This document shows, piece after piece, positions 55,911 to 64,000 of a stretch of DNA of 64,000 bases. Under the pieces are notes generated by a model. The model had not been told where the DNA came from and made no database searches. It worked only from the letters and a program-made list of their open reading frames with translations. The translations under genes were made by a program, and so were the position numbers. The stretch's first letter is position 1; every line of letters begins with the position of its first letter. The stretch comes from Thinopyrum elongatum (taxonomy: Eukaryota; Streptophyta; Magnoliopsida; Poales; Poaceae), in NCBI GenBank assembly GCA_011799875.1, contig CM022302.1, forward strand, positions 202,164,086-202,228,085, read 5' to 3'.

Positions 55911-58900
55911 TGTGACGCCCCCGGCTCAATCGTGCACTAATCATACACGCAAATGCACACGATCAAGCCTAAGGACTCACGGGAAGATATCACAACACAA
56001 CTCTAAAACATAAATAAAGTCATACAAGCTTTATATTACAAGCCAGGGCCTCGATGGCATACAAGCATCAGCGGAAGCATCAGATATCTGAGTACAGATA
56101 TTAAAAGAGAAACAGAAAGGCCTTTAGAAAGGCGGGGCAAAATAAAACACTACGATCGAAAGGCGCAGGCCTCCTGCCTGGGACCCTCTGAACCTACTCC
56201 TGGTCGTCGGCCAGCTCGTAGTAGTATCCATCCTCAGGGTAGTAGTAGCGATCGTCGGCGGGGGCAGCTGTCTCAGGGGCTCCGTCATCTGGTTGCATCA
56301 AAAAGGATATGGGAAAAAAGAAAGCAAAGCAACCATGAGTACTCATCCGAAGTACTCAGCAAGCAAGGATCTACACTACATATGCAACATTATCAAAGGG
56401 AGGCTGTATATGTGGACTGGGCTGCAAAAATGCCAGAATAGAGGGGAAAGCCTAGTCCTATCGAAGACTAGCATCTTCAGCGGTCTTGCAGCATTAGAAG
56501 AGTGTAGATTAGTACAGTATAAAATAGTAGTAGTATCATTAAGTCTCAACCTCACCCAGAGATCCTTTCTCGACTCCCTGCGATAAAGCAATCCCAGAGC
56601 CATACAGTCATCAACCTCGTCCTGAGATCCCTTCTCGACTCCCTGCGAGAAGCAATCCCAGAGCCATAGTATCCAATTCTAGTTGTATCGATCGGGATAC
56701 AACTCTGAGTGTCCGTTACCGAGGATCCGGCTATGCATAGATTAGTTCTTCCCTGCAGGGGTGCACCAACTTACCCACCACGCTCGCTTAACTCCGGCCG
56801 GACACACTTTTCCGGGTCATGCCCGGCCTCGGCCAAACGATACACCGCAACCCTACCTAGAGCTCAGCAGAGAGGTCCCCGTCGGTCTACATCCTAAGCG
56901 CTCAGAGGTCTTGGGCCATCGCCCTGTGCACTCTGAGTCGTTGCGTGCAGGGGGAAGCCATGCACCAGGGGGGTGTCGGTCCGTCCCGGCCGCAATGCTG
57001 AACTGGACTTCTGACAAAGCTTTCGGCTGATGCATACGATGCAGAGTGCCCATAACTTTTCCCGCGTGATGGTTAGTGCTATCGGGCCAGAGGCCCACTC
57101 AAATCAAATATCCAAATCGTAGTGTGTTGGTAGTGCGGTAACGAGCAGAGACTCACGAAAGATATGACCCCGTCGCCCCATCTCGAGAACTTGCGGCAAG
57201 GGCCAAGAATGCCCGGCCACGCCTCGTATTCTCACTCGGGCACCATCCAGGCAACCCGTCTTCACATCACACGCGGGTACCCCTCAGGGTAGACCCGCCT
57301 TTCCAAGTAACAATAGTATAGTCCAAGTATTCATGTGTCCATAACATCAGGGGAATCCGAGGTATCACCCTCATTGGATTCCTACTCGATGTATCCGTCA
57401 AGATGAACTAAGGAGGAATCACCCTCGATGGGTTCACACTTGATGTGTTGCACGACAGCGCCGTTACCGGAAGTGGTGAAGGAGGAATCACCCTCGATGA
57501 CCACGACCAAATAGCTACTCTACAGAGTTAACATCTGAAGTGCTACAGGAGGTATCACCCTCTGCACTCGATAGTAACCCAGTAGCAGCGTACAACTAAG
57601 GGGGTGATGTGCGGTGCCGGGACCTGGTCTTCAATCCCGTTGATCGGGTCTTCTGATAATCCAGCGGGGCAGTCGGGACAAGTGGGGTCACTGATAGGTC
57701 TCTACCCAGCCTATACTAAGCAGTTTAGGATATGCAGGTAATTATCAACAGCAGGTTACAATAAACAGGCTATGCATCAGAATAGGTAAAGCAGTAGTAG
57801 CAGCAATTCTAATGCAAGCATGGGAGAGAAAGAATAGGCGATATCGGTATGCTCAAGGGGGGGTGCTTGCCTGGTTGCTCTGGCAAGAAGGAGGGGTCGT
57901 CGGTGACGTAGTCGATCACAGCGGCATCAGCAGCGGTCTCGGGGTCTACCGGAGAGAAGAGGGGGAAGAAACAGTAAATATAAAGCAAACAAGAGCACGA
58001 CATGACAATACGCAGAGCTAGGGGTGTTCTGACGCGGTGTTACACGATATAGGTGAAGAGGGAAAACATTCGGGAATGTTTTCCCGAAGTTTGGCATTTT
58101 CGGACAGATGAAACGGAGGGGGACAGTTGCATGTTCGCTATGCTAGGGGCGTGTGGCGGATGAACGGACCGCGTATTCGGATTCGTCTCATCGTTCTGAG
58201 CAACTTTCATGTATAAATTATTTTAATCCGAGTTACGGTTTATTTTATATTAAGTTCTAAAGTTTTAGCAATATCCAAAAAATCCCTGAAATTTTGCTAA
58301 GTCTGAGAATTCGTCCGTTTTAAACATCACTTAGCTGTTTTCCGGAGGCTATAGCTATTGTTCTATACATCCTATGATTTTGTGCCTTATATCAATTGTG
58401 AGCATTTCTCTGCGATCTACATGTTAGTATCGCGGAGTTCATTTGCTTAATTAAAACTTTGCTTGAAATGTGCCACTTGACGTTAACTCCAGAAACTGTT
58501 AAAATATATGAACATAGGAATTTGTGATTTTCACAGGATTTAATCCATGCCTTATTTGAAGTTTGTCCAATGGGGTAACTTGGAGCCTGTCAAGTGTACT
58601 ACCTGCCCATATTAATTTTACTCATTTTAGAAATCGTTTTGTGGATGTTTGGTGGTTGTCAAAGGGGCTAATCAATGTGAAACTGCCGACGTTAGCTGCA
58701 GCTACAGTAACTGAATGTTACTGTAGTTGCGGTGCAGTAGGAGCGGCAGCAGAACGGGCGGGAGGCTAGGTCGTGCACAGGAGCGCGATGGGAGCGGGGC
58801 GCAGCCCCGGCGGGCGCGGCCAGGCGCCTGCGGGCGCTGCCGCCCATGGGGAGCGACGGGCGGAGCCGGCATAGCCCGACGCAGCTGGGCGCGGCCAGGC

Positions 58901-60150
58901 GCCGCAGGCGGAACGCGCGGCCACGGCCCGACTGGCGCAGCCGTGGGGGAACGCACAGGGCCTGCGGGCGCGCGCGGCCAGGTACTGGCGCGGCAACGGC
59001 GCTGGACGAGCGCGGCCAGGCCTCGGCCAGGCCACGCGCGGGCGCACTTACAGCAGTAGCAGCAATAGCACAGGAGCAGCAGCAGCAGTACACCGCACGA
59101 CCGCGTACAGAGGGTCTCGGGCAAGACGGCAACGGTGGCCTACGGCGTCCAATTCGAAGGGGAAAGCGAGGGGAACGGCAGAGGGGCTCATGGGTGTTGA
59201 CGAGAAGGCCCGGGGACGCCAGAGGAGCCCGAGGTGACGCGGATCGACGCGGTGGAGCTCGACGTCCGGAAGAAGAAGAAGACGGCGATCCGGCGATGGA
59301 GAGGCAATGGGCTTGTGGTCTTCGGTGTAGGCGAAGCAGTAGACGCCGGTGGTTCTACTGGACGAGGTCGCAGGCGGTGGGGAGCTCGATGGGCGCGGGA
59401 TCGAGCGTGGCCATGGCGACGGAGTCTTCGGGCGTCACTGAAAACGAGAGCCAGAGAGGGGAACGAGGGGGAATGGGCGTTAGGGTTCGAGGGAGAGGTC
59501 CGGGGGCGCCTTGTAGGAGGCAGGGGAGGCGTGGATGGCCGCCCCATGTTCATCGGCGTCGTGTACGGTCGCCCTGTGTCCACGAGCGCACGATGAACAG
59601 ATAGGAAGGGGACGACATGGTGGTGGGCTGGGCCTGTCCAGTGGCCAAGGCCCAGGGGAATTAGTGGGAAGGGGTTTTGTTTTATTTTCCTTTTTCTGTT
59701 TTTTTACCTTTTGTTTATTTATTCTCTGTTTTGCTAAATGTTTGGCCACTAATGGACTTTTATAAAATATGTGACTTAGCCCACATAACACAGTGCAATA
59801 TTAGCCACTGCTAGAAAATAGTTTGATGTCCATATCTTTTTATTGGGATTTTATTTAATTGTAAAAGGATTAAATAGTGTTGTTTGGTACTGTTTTAATG
59901 TCGTTTGAGTCACTCTACTAATCCAATAAATGGTGATTACAATTTTAGGATTGCCTCTGGATAATTTGTAACATTAAGTACATTTTAGTTTTCAAACTCG
60001 AACAACTTTTATTTTCACTTTAATTTTAATTTGAATTTTGAGTTAGGAGCTGAATGCAATATGATGCAAATGATGATTAGGCACTGATAATCATGATGAC
60101 ATGGCATTATCAAAAGGGGATTACTGTAGCTTAATACATGGGGTGTTACA
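55911..60150 (-). repeat. 5' LTR of the Tekay-type element
   Basis: It is colinear with 46661-50924. It lacks 21 bases between two ctcga copies (at about 56054). It differs in a short patch near 58430 (gtatcgcggagttc against a longer sequence at 49197-49221) and carries a small cggccaggcct duplication near 59018. Otherwise differences are scattered single bases. Confidence 0.93.
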
Positions 60151-60155
60151 ATATC

Positions 60156-62393
60156 CCTGATATGTGTTTTGGATTAACTGATAATCCCACTTTTATGGTT
60201 GAATGTCAGCTAATGTAGCTACCATGCTTTCTTGCTTCATTATCATTGATCGATTGTCACACTTGATGTCATGTGTCTAAAGCAATTGAAAGTTTAAAAC
60301 ATGTGCCTTGATCTCAATAGTTGTGTTATGTGGTTCCTTGCCATTGGCCCATCATGATCGTTATTTCATGTCCAAGCAGCCAATTGTTGTTACGTATATT
60401 GGAAGTAGATTATGTCATGGTTGGTTACATCCAACCTTTTTCAAACTATATTTCATTTTAAGCCCTGCATTATATTCTTGGTCATGTGTGAGCCCGAGCC
60501 GCCAAGCTCGAGCGTCGGCCGCTGAGACGGCCATCCACGTCGCCATTGTCATCGTCCTTCAGGTGCTCTTCCTCTCGCTCTCGTACGGCCCCCTCCTAGT
60601 CATATGTTGTTTACATGTTCCTAATTCCTTCATCGTCTCGCAGCTGGATCAGTGGGCGGTGACACGTTCGCTGTTTGGTCGAGCTATCCACGGCACTGTT
60701 GCTGCCATCCAGGACGACCTGCTCAGCCTGCTGCTCAACTCCCTAGCAGCAGCTGAGGAGAGGTTCCATGGGAACAAGTACCCATGGTTGTTGCCTTCGT
60801 TACCACAGCCCCTTCACTGCGGCCCTTTAGATCCTTTGATGATCCTGCTCACAGAAGGTCAGTGCTTGGTATAGTTCCCCTTCCCTTCCCCTTCTCCAAT
60901 CCTTGTAGTTTTAATTCCCGTTTTGATCATATTTGTTATGATATGCTTGGCATAGGGGAAGGGAAGTGGTTTCTCTCTGTTGAGGATTTTGGAGGGAGGA
61001 GAAACAGAGATAGACGAGGAGGTAGAGGTGATTTGCTTGGCATTATGCTGCAAGGATAGAGAGCCATGGATCTGGATGTGGAGGTCAGTGGCAGCATGAG
61101 GACATGTGTTCCTTGATGAACACTCAGTGATCATTCAGGGTAGTCTTTTTTTGATTGCCTTCTTTGTTGTTTTGTGTGCTACCAATGGATTTTCATGGTT
61201 GGACCTATCTTCCAACATGGCTCCTATGTTTTTTTGTAGCGTATGCTGCTTTTCCATAAGTTGTCCCTGAAAAATGGTTAACCTCATGCGTTTACTTTGC
61301 AACGTTTGCTTGCAACGATCTGTTCTTGCAGCGTTGAGCGGGGATGGCCTTGCCCCTGGCCAATATCGATGCAATTCTTTCCTTTTAATCGTGTTTGATT
61401 ATATTGACCTGAGGTATTTAAATGATTCATATGAATATTGATTTTCTTTGCATCATTGTCATATCATGTTCTTCGTTAAGTATTTGTTTTCTTCTCAAAA
61501 TTTGATATACTTCTGTTCGCACATTATTCGTCTACTTGATTTGGTGACTTTGATTTTATTATGAAGTTAGGACTTTGAAGAGGATAGATAAACCTGGTTC
61601 TATACCTATGTGCTTGGCTGCTTGCTACTTACACTGAAATTATATGAATTGCAGCAATGTGTTGCAACAGTCAGCAGTAGGATGGCTCAATCCCAGGATT
61701 GTTAATAAAATAAATGCATATGTTTGTGCCTATTTTAGTCCCACTCCCTCCTATGATTTTGCAACCCAATAGACAAGAACGTTTCTATTCATGTTCATGA
61801 GCTGTCTGATTTTCCTGGTTATGTTTATCTTGCTTATTGGCATAGTTGGACACTTTCCAAGGAATATTATTAGTGGTTGTTCCTAAAGGAAATGTGTATG
61901 AATTAATTTGTGTATTTAAGAAAAACCTCACCTTACATGGTGGTTTTCTTACAATCACATGCCATTTAAGGTCATTGTGGACATTAGTGTTGTGACAATG
62001 AATGTTAGCTAGAGATGTCCTATGATCCTTTTTACATGCATGATTAGTTATTAAGGTGTAGATCGTCTATGCCTTACAAGCTTTCAAATAGGTAATTCAC
62101 ACTGGTTTGCTCACTGCTTAGGCATGCATCACGATGTCCCCTTATGACTCTTATGTTGTGCATGCTTTCTTGCAATCATATCTGCTTTCAAATGTCTTGT
62201 TGTAGTCGATCGTGAAATGCATCTTCTACTCATGTTTACCATGCTCTTGCAATTAAATTTTATTTTCTGAACTCCATTATGAAATGGATCTTATACTCAT
62301 GTTTAGCTAGGTTTAATATTGATGCTCCCTTCTGCCTTTAGGTTGTGGATGCTTGCTTAGTTTAGTGTTTCTGATGTTTGATCCTGATGTTGG
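60156..62393. other. Unassigned DNA right of the Tekay insertion
   Basis: Continues the stretch cut at 46660. An ORF at 60308-60874 (188 codons) covers a GC-rich patch with splice-like sites, ccttcag/gtgctc at 60560 and gtctcgcag/ctgg at 60643, around the peptide QLDQWAVTRSLFGRAIHGTV. I do not recognise it, and it could be a remnant exon. 61100-62393 is AT-rich with no gene, RNA or repeat that I can name. Confidence 0.35.
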
Positions 62394-64000
62394 TGTAACA
62401 CCCCCAGTGGTTAGCCACAGTAATTCCCCTTTTGATTATGCCAAGTCATCATGATCAACAGTGCTTAATCATCATTATGCATCATATCTCTTTTCAAATT
62501 CAAATTCAAATGGAAATTCAAACTAAAAGTGAAAAATAAAAGTTGTCCACACCCAGAAACTAAAATGTTCATTAAATAGCAAATAATTTGGAGCAATGAT
62601 AAAATTGTAACCAACCTTATTGAAATTGGATAAGTGACTTAAACATCCTCAAACAGTGGCTGAAAACAATATTTAATAACCTATTAATAAATATAAAATA
62701 AATATGAAATGATAAATACCCCAAACTAATTTTTGGTGATAGGGTATGTTGCACTGTGATTTATGGACCAGTTCATATATTTTACAAAAACCATTTAGTG
62801 CCCAAATAATTTACAAAACAGAAAAGAAAAGAAAACAGAAAAGGAGAAAAAGAGAAAAGGCCTAAAACTACTGTGCACTTAGGCCTACTATCTACAGTGC
62901 CGGCCCAGCCCACTCCCTACCTCGTCCCCCTCCTCTGTTCATCCCCTCGCGCGCTGTCGCCCGCACACGCCGCGCCGCGCTCGGCCCCCCCTTCCCCTGC
63001 TCGACAGCGGCATCGCGCCTGCCGCTGGGAGGATAAGGACCCCCGTGCCCCCCTCCCCCCTCTGGCTCTCCTCCATTTTCCTCCCCTCGCTCTCCCCCTC
63101 TGTTCCGCTCGGACCCGAGCGCCGCCGCCGCCAGCTCGTCGTCATCTGCACGGCCAGGAGCCACCCCGCGCCGTCTCGACGTGTCCAGGAGGGCCTTCGT
63201 CTTCATCCACTTCACGGGCGCTGTCGGATCGGAGCTGGGGCGCAACACCACCCCCGCCTGCGCCCGTTCCCCTCGCCGTACTCCGGCTCGTTCGTCGCCT
63301 CGATTAGCCGTCGGACGAGCACCCCCATCTTCGCCAAGACCTCCCCGAGCTCGCTGTGAGGCTCACCACCGTACCCTCCTCCCTTCCCCTCTAAATTATG
63401 CCGTAGCCGCCGCCCCAACCGCGCCCGAGCTCGTCGCCGTCGTGATGCGTTGCCACCGCGGCCAGAGCACGCTTTGGACCCATCCGTGCACACAGTCATG
63501 CGTCTGCTGCCCCGTAGAACCCCGCTAGCTATTTTCCTTGCTCACTGGTGCACTGCGGCGACGAACCCGACCAACCCCGGCCACTGCATCCGCCTCCGCC
63601 GCTCGCCGACGTCTACTCCGGCCTCCCCAGCTCCGACCACCGCCACCATGAGATGCGCCATGCAGTGCTTGTTCGAGCAAGACAAACCACGGCCGAAACT
63701 GTGCCCTACAGAGAGATTCCGGGCTTGCCGGAGTTGCTCGCCGTCGCGTGAGCTCGCCGGAGAGCTCCGGTGGCCGACGTCCAGCGTGGCGCCGATGTGG
63801 CGCGCCCTGTGTCACTGACACTAGGTCCCACTGGGCCCAGTTGACCGAGTCAGCGCGGCCCCGCCCACTGACATGTGGGGCCCATCAGTTAAAATGATTT
63901 TAGGTAAATATATATTCTGTTAATTAATTAATTAATTAATTAATTTAAACACTAATTAGACACTGACAGTGGGCCCCGCTAGATAATTAATATAAGTTTA
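62394..64000 (+). mobile_element. LTR of a Tekay-related element, cut by the window edge
   Basis: It starts tgtaacacccccagtgg. Its first 120 bases parallel the minus-strand start of the LTR at 60150 (taatcatcattatgcatcat and tcatcatgatcaac blocks in the same order), so it is a related family in opposite orientation. A GC-rich block at 62885-63830 gives open frames without known domains. 63920-63945 is a TTAA-type microsatellite. The LTR end and any coding region lie outside the window. The candidate target site is gttgg (62389-62393). Confidence 0.75.
63920..63945. repeat. (TTAA)n microsatellite
   Basis: A run of about six ttaa units inside the right-edge LTR. Confidence 0.9.

Larger units (their letters stand above)
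46661..60150 (-). mobile_element. Tekay-type Ty3/gypsy chromovirus, complete insertion
   Basis: 13,490 bases in minus orientation with a target duplication ATATC (46656-46660 and 60151-60155). LTRs of about 4.2 kb lie at 46661-50924 (3') and 55911-60150 (5'). The primer site for initiator tRNA-Met is at 55895-55907 and a purine tract at 50925-50936. The interior encodes gag, protease, reverse transcriptase, RNase H, integrase and a chromodomain, in that order, which with the long LTRs fits the Tekay (Del) lineage. The LTRs look very similar, so insertion is recent. The coding region has nonsense codons, frame changes and lost integrase residues, so this copy is defective. Confidence 0.93.

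Noticed and set aside
62873..63818. Several overlapping ORFs of 100-144 codons on both strands
   Set aside because: GC-rich part of an LTR; Pro/Ser/Arg-rich products in all frames, with none standing out.

Overview
The window is nuclear DNA of a grass of the wheat tribe (Triticeae; most likely Triticum or Aegilops). It holds two intact, intron-consistent plant genes in a sea of nested transposable elements (TEs). The elements are of types typical of these genomes: CACTA DNA transposons, BARE/WIS/Angela-like LTRs, Athila-type and Tekay-type Ty3/gypsy elements, PIF/Harbinger, and Stowaway MITEs. No organellar, bacterial or viral gene block, rRNA, tRNA or CRISPR array was seen. Family names rest on recognising sequences by eye; no database was searched.

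Layout. 1-3352: a tandem satellite with a higher-order period of about 1.38-1.39 kb. 3353-10067: a large part of a CACTA element, with a decayed tnp2 transposase on the minus strand, a decayed GRF zinc-finger/coiled-coil/membrane gene and an acidic ORF on the plus strand, and a subterminal-repeat end with a CACTA terminus at 10067. 10068-12383: LTR remnants. 12384-30371: an old Athila-like element (minus) split by a second Athila-type element (12481-27101, TSD CTATC). That one is itself split by a third, non-autonomous element in plus orientation (14871-21526). A solo LTR (28076-29468, TSD GATAA) sits in the oldest LTR. 30372-31964: LTR and LINE-like scraps and a MITE candidate. 31965-35076: a PIF/Harbinger element (TSD TAA) with a transposase carrying three in-frame stops and a roughly 0.95 kb foreign insert.

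The gene island is 35.1-43.4 kb. It holds a single-exon chloroplast lycopene beta-cyclase (plus strand, 35538-36992) and, tail to tail with it, a complete 16-exon STRUBBELIG-family leucine-rich-repeat receptor kinase (minus strand, 42837-37660). I could follow every exon of the kinase and the phases close to 711 codons plus stop. The two genes have unrelated roles (carotenoid synthesis in the plastid; atypical receptor-kinase signalling at the plasma membrane). They are neighbours, not a pathway.

43.4-46.66 kb and 60.16-62.39 kb were one continuous stretch of low-copy-looking DNA. A 13.5 kb Tekay-type chromovirus (46661-60150, TSD ATATC, 4.2 kb LTRs) split it. Its LTRs are still very alike, but its gag-pol has stops and frameshifts and its integrase has lost two of three catalytic residues. 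From 62394 to the right edge is the start of a related LTR in the opposite orientation.

I did not find a convincing new biological system. The most unusual items are: a gag-protease-only Athila-type element paired with a non-autonomous element that shares its ends but carries a different ORF; the hairpin-bordered insert inside the Harbinger element upstream of the beta-cyclase; the higher-order satellite next to the CACTA transposase; and, in the receptor kinase gene, a GC-AG intron and a duplicated 3' splice site.
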